From Gnetum montanum (taxonomy: Eukaryota; Streptophyta; Gnetopsida; Gnetales; Gnetaceae): a stretch of DNA of 64,000 bases. Of the stretch, positions 22,405-33,265 are shown one piece after another. How positions within the stretch are numbered: the first letter of the stretch is position 1; each line of letters opens with the position of its first letter. The DNA lies in assembly GCA_015680685.1 (NCBI GenBank), contig MNCI01029297.1, forward strand, positions 249,376 through 313,375, read 5' to 3'. Under the pieces are notes generated by a model that saw only the letters and a program-made list of their open reading frames with translations, did no database searches and had not been told where the DNA came from. The position numbers and the translations under genes were made by a program.

Positions 22405-22809
22405 CCACTAGTATTATATCTCCAGATCCGCATTAGCCATATCACAACTCAACCAATGGACCTTACACTAAGGCAAGGTATTAACTGCATTGTGATTCAT
22501 TTACCCTTGCTAATATCATACTATGTTGTTTGTGTAGATGACAATCATACAACAACAGATTGGATTTGGAGGGAACACTTGGAATGGACTGGTGTTGAAA
22601 TAGTTATGCAAGGAACAAGATTGATGATGCGCTTATGGATGGACAATGAAAAGCGAAATCTTGGCATTGACAGCAACAAACTTCTTCTTTTCTTCTTCTC
22701 TCTCTCTCTCTTCTCTCTTCTATCCCAGCTGCCAAGTAAGGCTAGATGTCAAATGTGTATAGTGTTCACTCTTGTTGTCATGAATACTAAATTGTGTCAT
22801 GTATTGTAA
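22405..22809 (+). pseudogene. Unassigned conserved coding-like segment 2 (DWIWREH ORF), element F
   Basis: The open frame runs from 22405 to 22809, with the first ATG at 22456. It reads a hydrophobic stretch (INCIVIHLPLLISYYVV), then CVDDNH, then DWIWREHLEWTG and RLWMDNEKRNLGI. C (33266-33550) and E (41717-41981) keep the same residues at most positions, with one stop in C and a one-base shift in E. The hydrophobic stretch is exactly 60 bp between CAAG|GT and AG|ATG in all three copies, so it could also be read as a small intron. No known family was recognised. The ORF is in the element's sense direction, 120 bp before the LTR. Confidence 0.45.
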
Positions 22810-22916
22810 TGATGATCCGTTCACATGTCACCCCATCTACCATTAGTGTCATTCAAGTCAATAATCCCATACCTTCCTAATATTTTGTAAGGAACTCAAG
22901 GACGACTTTTCATTCA

Positions 22917-22928
22917 GTCATGGGGGTA
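22917..22928 (+). promoter_or_regulatory. Polypurine-like tract of element F
   Basis: CATGGGGGTA directly precedes the LTR. C and E have the related GTCATGGGGATA and CATGGGGGTA. Confidence 0.6.
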
Positions 22929-23743
22929 TGATGAGCCGCAATATCTCATCAGCCACAATATCGCATCAGTCGCTGCGATATCCCGTATGTGATATCACAA
23001 CCTATCACCAGTTCCATAAATAATAGGCAGCTTTCCCTTGTTTCCTCATCTAGATTTACACCCTTAGCCAAACTATAGCAGTTTTACCATTCCAAAGTTA
23101 GAATAATTTCCATGTGCCAGTAGTAGGAGTCTCAAAGTGAATGGATCTTTATTCGAGCAAATTGTACCTAAGCACACATTTGTGTACGGTAATAAAGATG
23201 AACTTTCTGATAAACCTTACAACATATGGACTAAGCTAAATAGGATTTAATCACTATTAAATGTTTAAATGCTTTCTTAAATAATTAATCTCTCTCAACC
23301 CTTGACTCTCCTAGTTAAGTGCATTCACTACGACCACTTTGAGCACGTGTGTAACGCTTGGTAACCCAATAACAAGTAGCGTTTGGTAATCCTAGTACCG
23401 TTGCACTGGTTCAGGGTGTGTGCGGCAAGTGGGAACGGATACTAGTGCTAGGATAATCAAAGCTTAGTTAATGTATAGTTAATGGAAATTAGTTAATTAG
23501 TTCTCTTCACCCTTCCCTATTAGCATAGGCGTTAAAAAGATAAAAGGATATAAAAATCATACACCTTAGGCTTACTTAACCATACAACTGTGACAATACA
23601 AGTAAGTCTGGGAAGACAACGATTGATTAACCCTAAGTGTTCCATTAGGGCGTGTAAGCACTTAGTCCTTGGAATTCGATCGGATCATGCATGAGACGCT
23701 CGTATTCATATGGTTGAGTGTAGGGGTACCTCGCCACTCATCA
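22929..23743 (+). repeat. 3' LTR of element F
   Basis: 815 bp, starting TGATGAGCCG and ending CCACTCATCA. It is homologous to both C LTRs and to the solo LTR at 53324. The first ~80 bases carry several GATATC/AATATC motifs in dyad contexts. The TATA box has become CATAAATAA near 23015. Confidence 0.92.
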
Positions 23744-25441
23744 ACATTTTACCATGCATCGACGAAGCTGCATTGACAAGCATGCATCGACGTAGCCTGT
23801 CTTATTAATGTCTCATCAACTCCTATCATTATATAAATGAGTGGACTTTTCCTCAGAAAAATAATGACTACCTATAGATTGCATACTTGCTTAACATTGT
23901 AACTTAAGTGTCATGGACAATTGCATTTCCATTTGCATTAGCATTGCCAAAGTTAGAAAAAATTATCACTTATGATCTTTATCACAAGGTCATGAAATTT
24001 TTGATGTAAATACCTTATTACTTAGCTACTAAGAAGATCCTATTTAATATATTCTAGATATATATTATAAATATATAAATATGCTAGTTTATTTTAAAGG
24101 TTGGATCCCTTGTTACTTTTCAAACAATTAATGGGAAAAGGTATATGGGTTTTATACTACATAGGTCTTGGGTCTAAATCCCAAAACACTATTCTTAAGG
24201 TAAAGTTCTATTTTACTTTCTTGATCATCATTTTGCCCAAGAGGCTAATTACCAGCCCCATCCAAGAGAGTTCTTCTATGTCATGGTAAAATAATTTTTT
24301 ATCATTGTAATGGTGAGGGGATTCTGTCTTAGTTATAATTTTTTGTTGTTGTTGTTGTTGTTGTTGTTGGAGTTTACCATGGGATAAGAGATGAACTTTT
24401 TCATAGGATTTATTAATTATGAGAGTCCAACTACTTTGTAACTTGGACTTTGTCACTCGAAACTAGTCATCATTATCATCCTAGCCTTTTCTGAATAAAA
24501 TAGGGTTGGCTACATGAGTTCTTTTTTGCTATTTACCTACATGAAGATATTTTACATTTTGATGCAAAAATAGTTTAAACAAATATCAAGGTAATCAACC
24601 AAAAATAACATATAGCAACCATACACACCACCAACTTTATGTAAAGCCCTACTTGTCAAGAAAACAAAAGAATAAGGATTAAATTAGTAGTTATAAAAGA
24701 AAAGACTCATACAAGCGAAAAACACATCATTTGAACTCAAAATAAAAACATAGGGAGGTGTTGGAACCCAAAATAAATAAAAGGGTATTGGAACTCAAGA
24801 TAATTAAAACCCAGGTACATCCTAAGATTTATGAAAGTTTGTAACTCAATGCCTCCTATAATTTAACCTATAACATTTGATTAAGACTTTAGATTAAGAC
24901 TTTAGATGAAGGATTTGAAGGCGTTAGCGCAAGGGCAGCCTTGTTTTGTGGTAACTGAAAAATTAAAAGGCTTCCACGAACCAGGCGTCAAGTTTACACC
25001 ATACCCAAAGAAACATGTCAACGTACGGTAACGCATCACGGTAAAATCGTGTTCTGGTGTATTTATATTATAAGCAACGCCCAGCCATGTGCGGTTACCT
25101 TGTAATGGGCTTTCTGGGTGGGGTTAGGGCATTGGTCGTGGCTACGATATGGTAGAGGTGTGCAGTGCCACCTGTATTTTGGTAATTCGATTTCTTAGTA
25201 AGTCTCAACAAATAACGAAGGAACGAAGTGTTAAAACTTTTTATTTTGGTTTCGACGACCGCTCATTCTCAATATTATCTTAAATTAAATTAAATTAAAT
25301 CCATGTGATTGGCTTTTATAGTTAGGTGGGGTGGGGTGGAGTTGTCGATTCTTACTACTGCACTAGTGCCGATTTCCTCCTGCATATCTTACTCCAATCC
25401 AATCCAATCCAACCTAATCTCATCTCTTCATTTTGTTTTTG
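23744..25441. other. Host intergenic DNA upstream of the thioredoxin gene
   Basis: No gene seen. Items present are GCATCGACG(A/T)AGC repeated near 23757-23790, a (TTG)n run at about 24342-24369, a (TAAAT)n run at 25281-25300, and (CCAAT)n-like repeats at 25392-25410 just before the thioredoxin start. TATA-like sequences lie at 25062-25070 and 25314-25320. Plausible promoter and 5' leader, untested. Confidence 0.5.
25062..25070 (+). promoter_or_regulatory. Candidate TATA element upstream of thioredoxin f
   Basis: TTTATATTA lies about 380 bp before the start codon. A second TTTATA lies at 25315-25320, about 120 bp before it. The sequence alone does not decide which is used. Confidence 0.3.
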
Positions 25442-26378
25442 ATGATGGCCGTGGCAGCTGCAGCACACTTGCACAGATTGAGCATCGGAGGTGTCGGAGA
25501 TGATGGTTTGCGGATGCATTGCTTTTTGTCATTCCAGTGCTGCCACTTGCACTTGAACAGCACCACGCACGAGAACGGGCACAAATTGAGGTTGAAAGCA
25601 GCAGCAGCAACAAGCAGCAGCAGAAGAAGAAGAGTAATAGGACAAGTAGCAGGGCAGGATGAGGGCCAAGTCGAGGGCGTCGGCGAGGCCTTTGTTGTTG
25701 GGCGAGTAACTGAGGTGGACAAACACAACTTCTGGGCCACGGTTGAAGCAGCCGCAGCCGCAGATAAGCTTGTCGTCTTAGACATGTACACACAATGGTA
25801 TATACCAACGTAACATTACAATACACATTTCTTTTTGCCCTTTCAGTTATCCCAATTATGTCAAGTAACAGTAACAGTGAGTCCTTTCAGGGAGTGAGTT
25901 TGGTTTATTTATAATAATAAATTGGTTCGGATGGCCTGCTGCCAGGCCTTGTTCCTGTTCCTGTTCACTTCCTCTTTTATCGTATTTATTATACTGGTTC
26001 AGGTGTGGTCCGTGCAAGCTCATCGCTCCAAAGATTGAGCAGTTATCAACCCAGTATACCGATGTGGTGTTCTTGAAGCTTGATTGCAACCAGGAAAATA
26101 AGGTTTGCGGTCCTTTCCCTTCCCCTGAAACTGATAACATAATTAGCACATTACACCAGTGTAATTATGGAAAACTGAATATAGGTCAAATTTTTTTCAT
26201 CCGGAGAATATTGATTCATAACTACTGTTCTCAGCCTCTGGCCAAGCAATTAGGCGTGAAGGTTGTTCCTACCTTCAAGCTGTTGAGGGGAACAAAGATT
26301 ATCAAAGAAGTAACAGGAGCCAAATTTAATGATTTAGTAAATGCTATTGAGTCTCTAAGATCTAGTTCACAGTTCTAA
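25442..26378 (+). CDS. TRXF: Chloroplast thioredoxin f, three exons (25442-25797, 26003-26102, 26235-26378)
   Basis: A small disulfide oxidoreductase. F-type thioredoxins pass electrons from ferredoxin-thioredoxin reductase to Calvin-cycle enzymes such as fructose bisphosphatase in the stroma (family knowledge). The joined exons give 600 bases, 199 residues plus stop. Residues 1 to about 75 look like a transit peptide (MMAVAAAAHLHRL, Ala/Ser-rich, SSSRRRR). The mature part starts near VGRVTEVDK. The active site WCGPC is W119-C123, the extra f-type cysteine is C147 in LDCNQENK, and the cis-proline is P164 in VVPTF. LDMYTQW and KEVTGAKF are typical of f rather than m or h types. The start is ATG 25442 or the adjacent ATG 25445. 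The frame is intact and no neighbouring gene is visible. Confidence 0.95.
25798..26002 (+). other. Thioredoxin f intron 1
   Basis: 205 bp, GT-AG, phase 2, splitting the tryptophan codon of the WCGPC active site (TG|G). It has an in-frame stop soon after the donor, so retention would truncate the protein before the catalytic cysteines. Confidence 0.93.
26103..26234 (+). other. Thioredoxin f intron 2 (multiple of three, no in-frame stop)
   Basis: 132 bp, GT-AG, phase 0, between K152 and P153, where other f-type thioredoxins are continuous. It contains no stop in the coding frame, so retention would add 44 residues including three cysteines. Confidence 0.9.
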
Positions 26379-26415
26379 CCACCTTTAAACTAAGATCTGT
26401 GAATTGATCTATTTT

Positions 26416-26421
26416 AATAAA
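26416..26421 (+). terminator. Candidate polyadenylation signal of thioredoxin f
   Basis: AATAAA lies 38 bases after the stop codon. A second AATAAA lies at 26533-26538. Either may serve. Confidence 0.5.
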
Positions 26422-28186
26422 GAAAAGCATTTTATGTTGCAATCTCATTTTCAGTTTTGCAAAACAATGAACATTTTTAAATTATTTCAAATGCACATTA
26501 TATACAGTTTGGATGCGTAAATGTTCATGTACAATAAACTCTTTATATATTATTCTTTCAATATACAAGATTATTATATACTGGTTTCTGGGATGGCATG
26601 ATGTTTTTATTAACTTGCCCGATTTTTACGGGCTTTAGTGATGGAGTACTGTTTTGGCAAAGAACTATTTCTTCGAACACAGTATTTACAGAGGAAATTA
26701 GGCAACCTATGTTTTAAACCAATATCTGACAATTACAAGCATATGATTTTGTGGGTGATTGCTCTATTTTGTTATTTTTTCCCAGGTTGTTTGCATATAT
26801 AAGAGTTCGACTACATTTATAGCGAAAACGTTATCATTAATAAAATCATGTCTACCAGATTTCATTCCTTAATTTCTTCTGGTCGTTTTATCATTATTGA
26901 CATCTCCCTTTATATCAATAAGCCAATCATATGCACCAGATCTTTACACAATTACAAGCTACATGATATGTTAAGTGCATGCTTGTCATTTCTACTAACA
27001 AGGAGTTTAAAACTATGTGATTATTTAACACTTTTATAGTGCTTTAGGAATATTGATACTAATTTATTTTGTACTAAGTGATTTTGACATATAGTTATAG
27101 TTAATTTTGGAGGAAAAAGTGTAGGTAGCATCAATCAATTGCTTAGATAAGCGCAACCAATATAGGCTATTGATGCTTACAAGGCAGCTCACATTTAAGG
27201 CTAGGATGGAGCCATTCAATCATTTCAATTTTACGCTTCCCAATCTCTACTTCAGGCAAGGGCCTGCCCACTGGCTTTGAGTTAGCTTGGCCATGGCCAA
27301 CTTTGCACTGAATCCATGTTGGATGCACATCATATCAATGTCAGAAAATTAGGATTTCGGTATGGCTTTCTTCTATGTATTGTATTAGAGATCATGTTCT
27401 TCTTTGACCTAGTAGCCAAACTCTTTTGACAAAAGAATGAAAAAATTGAAAAGGCACAAAAAAAATTTAAAATTAAAACAACAACATAGAAAGCTCATTA
27501 TTTGAATCACATACCTTGACCTAGTGGCTAAACCCTTACTAAGTGGTCTGAATGATATCTTGTAATGTTCTAAATTTGAGACCCTTAGTACAAGTTGCAT
27601 TTGATAGATAGTTTGTTAGATTTGTCTATTGCTACCTTGGTGTGGGTTTCCTTATCCATCAGTTGATGCCTATCTTCTTGGTTGTGAGTACCCATGTTCA
27701 TATATTAGTATTGGATGTGTATACCATACAAAATCTATATTGATTATGTATTCTAGGCCATGGAAAATATGCTAATCATGAATGCATTTTCTGTAATAAT
27801 GGATATTCATAGTAAAAGATATATTTTTTGGAAGGAGTTCATAAGTATGGATCACCACTTGGAGTGATGATAAGGTATTTGTTACTCAATTTGTAAGAGA
27901 TAGGTTCAAGCCTAGGCAATGCCATTTGCAAGAAGTTAGAATTATGTTCAACACATCCCCCTTTATTTGCTTGGGTTCAACAACAACAAATAGCTAATAG
28001 ACTTATGTTCCAAGTCAATTTTTGTTAAAACAATTATTTTTTTGCTTTATTTTTTCTCAAGATTACAATAAATAGAATGAGTGATTCAAGGCACATATTA
28101 GAATTGCTAAAATGCCATCTACAGGGTTTAGTTGAAAGTGATTATACCAATTTCTGGATCACTAGATTTTATGTAGAATCTCACAA
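26422..28186. other. Intergenic DNA between thioredoxin f and element D
   Basis: AT-rich, with no gene, LTR end or repeat array seen. Short ORFs on both strands have no recognisable content. Confidence 0.5.
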
Positions 28187-29067
28187 CCTAGAGTAGGGTC
28201 ACTCCAGTTTGCTTTAACTCTTCAAATATACACTAAATCCAAAATGTATAAAGATAATTCAATTCCCAAAAAAAAAAAAAAAAAAAAAAAACTAGCTGTC
28301 TTCAATTAATTCAAGAGAAGATTACAATTATAGTGGTTCCATAACCCATAAACATCATGAATCACTCACACACTCAATGATAGTGTAGAGCATGAGGCTT
28401 CATAACCACATAATGATTGATCTCAATGCAAGACATAATCAAACTAGATCTCTCCTATAACCCAAGATTGAGATGCACACACACAAGTCACAATGACCAA
28501 AGCTTATAATTGACCAATAGATGCACAAACAACTCATGCAACCTCTTTATCCAACATTCATGCCACTCATCACACATAAAACAATCAAACATGAGATTAA
28601 TATTTATGAATTACAAGAAAAGAACCCTAGGAATACCTTCTCCATGACTAACTTGAAAATTCTTAGCTATTTCCATCTTGTTTTCATTTTTTTGGTTATT
28701 TCCCAACTTAGAATTGCCAACTTGGAATTTTCTGTAGCCATACAAGACATATACAAGCTTGGCAAGATGTCTCCCTATGAACTCTTGCTCTAAGACAAGA
28801 CATCTCTTAGCTAGGCAAGACATCTTTTGTTAGGATGGGATGTCTCCTTCTAGGGCAAGACTTCTCCCTAGAGATGTCTCTAGTTAAGATAAGACATTTC
28901 TCTCTCTTAAAAAGATGTTTCCTTTGCAAATGGAACATCTCTTATGCAGGCCTAGCTCTTAGGCAAGATGCCAACTTAATTTCCAAGATGTTTTTCTAGT
29001 TTCTCAAAGCTACAATCAACCACCTATAGGGATGAAAAAAATGCTTGAAAGTAATGTTCCTATACCA
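28187..29067 (-). repeat. 3' LTR of element D
   Basis: About 881 bp, starting TGGTATAGGAAC on the minus strand. It is collinear with 51139-52028 but clearly diverged. It holds a 24-base A run at 28268-28291 and a region (about 28760-29000) packed with AGACATC and GATGTCT words. The left end is uncertain by a few bases. Confidence 0.85.
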
Positions 29068-29081
29068 ACTCTTCCACCCTT
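29068..29081 (-). promoter_or_regulatory. Polypurine tract of element D
   Basis: The minus strand reads AAGGGTGGAAGAGT directly before the 3' LTR start. Confidence 0.7.
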
Positions 29082-29318
29082 CAAAAACCAAACTTATGTG
29101 AACAAGGGAGTAGGGGTAAAAGTGATTCCTCACTTAACAAGTTTGGTCTCATGGAACCATACAACATCATTAGCAGTTTGATCCTTCCAATGGATCCAGT
29201 ACTCATACCTCTTCACTCCATGAGTACTGGAAGCTTCACTCTTTCTGAGTACAATTACCTTTCTCTCCATTAAAGATTTGGACTTTTCAATAACCCCTTT
29301 TAATGCATCAATCCTATC

Positions 29319-30300
29319 CTATAAGATCTCACCATCTACCAATCCATGATAATGCATGACATCTGTAACATTAAATATAAAATACATGTCCGCATCATTT
29401 GGTAATTTAATTTCAAAAATATTATCATTAATCTTGGTCTTTATCCTAAAAGGATTCATCTTTTTGACTTTTAGTTTTGAGAAGTTGACACCTTTCAATC
29501 TTTTCTTCTTAAAGTGCATCCAAACAAAATCACCAATAGAAATTCTAGACTTCCTCTTATCCTTATTCCTCTTAAGGACTTTCTCCTTAGCTTTCTTCTC
29601 AAGATTTTCCTTCACTGAGTGTGAAGATCATAAATCTATTACACAAAATCAACACTTAATTGAGCTTCTTCATCAAAGCTTTTAACATTGTCCACCATCT
29701 TTGGACAAAACCATAATTACCCTTAAAAGGGCTCTTGCCAATAGCACCATAAAGAGTATTATTGTGGGAAAATTTAGCATGAAACAATAAATTTTCCCAT
29801 GTATTAGGCTATTCTTCACACAAACATTTCAAAGTATTTAGCAAAGAATTATTTACCACTTATGTTTGGCCATTAGATTATGGATGATATGCATTAGAAA
29901 AATTCAACTGTGTCTCTAAAATTTTCCAAAGGGACCTTCCAAAATGATTAATGAAATTGAAGTTTGTATCACAAACAAATTTGCAACATGAGATGCATTA
30001 CTTACCTTTTTACATAAAATGAAGTGTGCCATCTTGGAGAATTTGTCTACCACAACAAAGATAGTATTGTTTCTAGTTTTGGTCTCTAGAATCCCACTCA
30101 TAAAGTCTATTGACACACTTTCACATGGATCCTTGGGAATTGGTAAAGGCATATAATGTTCATCCACTCCTTTACCTCAAAATTTCTAATATGTCAAGCA
30201 TTCTTTCATAAATTTGGAAATTTTATGTCATTTCATGTCAAAAATAGTGCCTACCCATAACTTCCAATGTCTAATCTTTGCTCATGTGACTTGCCATGCC
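29319..30300 (-). pseudogene. Integrase of element D (broken)
   Basis: Core fragment at 29916-30167 with PLPIPKDPCESVSIDFMSG and VVVDKFSKMAHF (first catalytic Asp region). The C-terminal fragment at 29319-29615 has GDFVWMHFKKKRL, KINDNIFEIKLP and FNVTDVMHYHG, the end typical of CRM/Reina-like integrases. No chromodomain is evident before the stop. The middle part, with the second Asp and the Glu, is disrupted by stops and was not traced residue by residue. Confidence 0.8.
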
Positions 30301-30489
30301 ATCACAATGCTTTTTAATCAAAATTGTTTTCCTAAAATCATAATTAGGAAGATATACCTTCCCATTTTTGAACAATAATTCATCTTAAATATGATAGTGC
30401 CTCCATTGGTCTATCGTAATCAATAATCATTCCTTCAGGCTTCACCAAACCTATTCAAAATCTGAATCATTTTCAAATAAATCTATAAA

Positions 30490-31720
30490 ATCATTCATAC
30501 CTTCCATATGAGGCACACTAAAATTCACCACATGCATCCTAGACAATGGATCAACCACCACATTCACTTTCTCATTCTTTTTCTTGAGGAAAAAATTGAA
30601 CTCTTGCAGTTGTACCACTTCATGTGTTTAGCATTCAACTTCTTTTAGAAATTGAAAAACTAAAATGCTTTGTGATTATTTTTCAAAGTGAACTCTTTGG
30701 GCAACAAGTAATGCCTCAAATGGTTGATTACTCGAAGAATATTATACAAATCCTTCTCATATATGCTATATTTCTACTTTAATTCATTCAACATCTCTAA
30801 AAAGAAAGCAACAAGCCTACCTTGTTGTGAAAGCACTCCACCAATGAAAAGTCTACTTGCATCCACCTCCATTGAAAAGATTCTACAAATCTGGTATTGC
30901 AAGCATTGGTTCACTAGTTATTTTTTCCTTCACCAAGTCAAAGGTCCTTTGTATCTCATTAGTCCACATCAAATCTTGATTCTTCTTAAGCAAAGAAAAC
31001 ATAGGCCAAGAAATACCACTAAAATTTTTTATGAACCTTCTATAAAAACTTGCTAAAATAAAAAATGATTTTACCTCCACAACATTTTTAGAAGTTGGCG
31101 AATCTCTAATAGCCCTTGCCTTGATAGCTCCTATATAAATTTGATTTTTAGAAATCACGTGTCCTAAATATTTGATTTCTCTTATGAAGAAGTGACTTTT
31201 CTTTACATTGATCACTAAATGTACCTTCTCTAATTTAAGATACAATCTTCTCAAGTGATCCAAGTGCTTCTCCTTATTACAGGAATACACCAAAATATCA
31301 TCAAAGAAGATAATACAACACTTACCAATCAATTCCTTGAGAACATCATGCATCAATCTCATGAATGTAGTAGGTGTATTTATAAGCCCAAATGACATCA
31401 TCAACCACTCAAAATAATTCATCCAATATTTTGAAAGCTATCTTCTACTCATCACCACTCCTAATCTAAATTTGATGATATTTACTCTTCAAATCAATTT
31501 TGTTAAAGACCTTTGCATTGGCAAGGACATCAAGGATATCCTTAATCCTTGAAATAGAAAACTTGTACATCATGGTTATCTTGTTCAGAGCCCTTGAATC
31601 AATGCATATTTCCCATTCCTCACTATCATTCTTTAGCATAAGTACTACTACAAATGTACAAGGTAACATGGATTCCCTTACGAAGCTATTTATAAGTAAC
31701 TCCTCTACTTGAATTTGTAA
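30490..31720 (-). pseudogene. Reverse transcriptase and RNase H of element D (broken)
   Basis: The N-terminal RT part at 31466-31720 reads ICIDSRALNKITMMY and NKIDLKSKYHQI. The palm/thumb part at 30883-31422 reads FEWLMMSFGLINTPTTFMRL, the catalytic FFDD at 31297-31308 (usually YVDD or FIDD) and LGHVISKNQI, then YRRFIKNFS. RNase H remnants run leftwards to about 30490 with stops. Stops and a frame change separate the two RT pieces. Confidence 0.85.
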
Positions 31721-31799
31721 TTCAGCCCATTAATTTGGTACTATCTAATATGCTCTCTAATTTAAAATGTTAGCACTAGGTATAAAGTTAACTTAATGT

Positions 31800-32267
31800 T
31801 AAACACTCCTAATTAATGGTTTTCCATCCAATTCCCCTTTGAACACCTTGGGAAATTTCTCCTTCAAGGCTAGCATACTTCTTGGAGGTTCTACATGCAT
31901 ATTATCATGATTAGAAGCAACAATTGATATAATTACAAAACCAAAACCAGCCTCATCATATTCCTTACTATATTCCATCTCTCTTAAAAGAGTTAATGAA
32001 GCATTAAGTGAGGTTTGTTACCTCACTTGTTTAGTTATCATAGAAATCAACTTATGGATTCCATAAGGTCTTGCTACATTTACACATTTCTTGCTTTATC
32101 AAATTCAACACCATTATCAAAATTCTAGGACCTTCCAAAGATTACCTCAACATAATTAATTGGTAGTACATCATATTTCACAACATTATGATAATGTCCA
32201 ATTTTAAATTTTAAGATACATTGCTCTCTTACTTTTGAGAGAAGTCTCATGATAATTAATTCACCTT
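31800..32267 (-). pseudogene. Protease remnant of element D, up to the C insertion
   Basis: The minus-strand translation gives YHNVVKYDVLPINYVEVIFG followed by a stop, then NFDNGVEFDKARN. This corresponds to the ...DVV...LLGRPWQFDR...DGRKN block typical of CRM/Reina-type elements. Several stops. Element C inserted immediately upstream of it; the polyprotein continues at 39425. Confidence 0.65.
32263..32267. repeat. Target-site duplication ACCTT of element C, left copy
   Basis: ACCTT precedes the LTR at 32268 and recurs at 39425-39429 after the other LTR. Confidence 0.92.
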
Positions 32268-33091
32268 TGATGAGTGGCGAGGTACCCCTACACTCAACCA
32301 TACAAATACGAGCGTAGCATGTGTGATCCGGTCAAACTCCATAGACTAAGTGCCTACACGCCTCATGGAACACTTAAGGTTAATTATTTGTTGCTTCCCA
32401 GACTTACTTGTAGTTGTCACAGTTGTATGGTTAAGTAAGTATGAGGTATATGATTTTTATGTCTTTTCTGTTTAATCTCCTATGCTAGTGAGGTGAAGGG
32501 TTGAAGAGACTAATTGACTAACTTTAACTAACTAACTAAGCCTTAATTAACCTAGCGTCAGCATCCATTCCCACTTACCGTTCACACCCTAAACTAATGC
32601 AACCTTCGTTACCAAATGCTAATCGTTGCTAGGATCACCAAGCGTAACACACGTGCTCGAAGCGGTTGTACTGAGGCACTTAACTAGGAGAGAAGGGTTG
32701 AGATAGATTTAATGACTAATAAAGCATGTAAATGATAAAAAATAAATAACATTAAATAAAATCCTATTTAGCTTATTCCATGCACTACAAGGTTTATCCA
32801 AGAAGTTCGTCTTTATTTCCGTACACAAATATGTGTTCAAGTACAATATCTGCTCGAATAAAGATTTGTTCACTTTGAAGCTCCTACTACAGGCACATGG
32901 AAAATATTCTATCTCTAGAGGGATCAAACTACCAGAGTTTCACTATGGTCTAAGCCTAGGATGAAAAACTAGGGAGTTCCACATCTTATTTATAGATTTG
33001 GCGGTGAACCGTGATATCGCGTATGTGATATCGCGGCGGATGTGATATCATGTACAAAATATCATAGCCCATGCGATATTGTGTCCCATCA
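32268..33091 (-). repeat. 3' LTR of element C
   Basis: 824 bp. The minus strand starts TGATGGGACAC at 33091 and ends CCACTCATCA at 32268. It carries GATATC-type dyads near 33010-33080, like 38610-39424. Confidence 0.93.
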
Positions 33092-33103
33092 TATCCCCAT
33101 GAC
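33092..33103 (-). promoter_or_regulatory. Polypurine-like tract of element C
   Basis: The minus strand reads CATGGGGATA directly before the 3' LTR. Confidence 0.6.
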
Positions 33104-33265
33104 TGAATGAAAATGTGTCCTCGAGTTCCTTATAAAATATTGGGAAGGTATGGGATTATTGACTCAAATGGAACTAATGGGATGACATGTGAATGGATCA
33201 TCATTACAAGACAATACAAAACTTGTGTTCATGACAACAAGAGTGAACACCTTATTACATTGACA

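Larger units (their letters stand above)
21324..23743 (+). mobile_element. Element F: 3' end of an Athila-like LTR retrotransposon, interrupted by B
   Basis: Plus-strand internal sequence (21324-22928) is followed by a polypurine tract and a 3' LTR. The whole stretch aligns in reverse to 33092-34770 plus the 3' LTR of element C. In C the sequence continues without a break through the point corresponding to 21324 (about 34757), which gives an empty site and shows B inserted into F. The 5' remainder of F must lie left of the window. Confidence 0.85.

Noticed and set aside
24208-24456. Minus-strand ORF with a Gln run
   Set aside because: The run is the (TTG)n microsatellite read on the other strand, and nothing else in it resembles a protein.
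25420-25826. Three antisense ORFs over thioredoxin f exon 1
   Set aside because: They are shadows of the GC-rich, low-complexity transit-peptide exon. Only the plus-strand frame matches a known family.
26848-27039. Possible small gene downstream of thioredoxin f
   Set aside because: 63 codons, no family resemblance, no splice or promoter context.
28521-28823. ORFs on both strands within the D 3' LTR
   Set aside because: The corresponding region of the other D LTR does not keep the frames.
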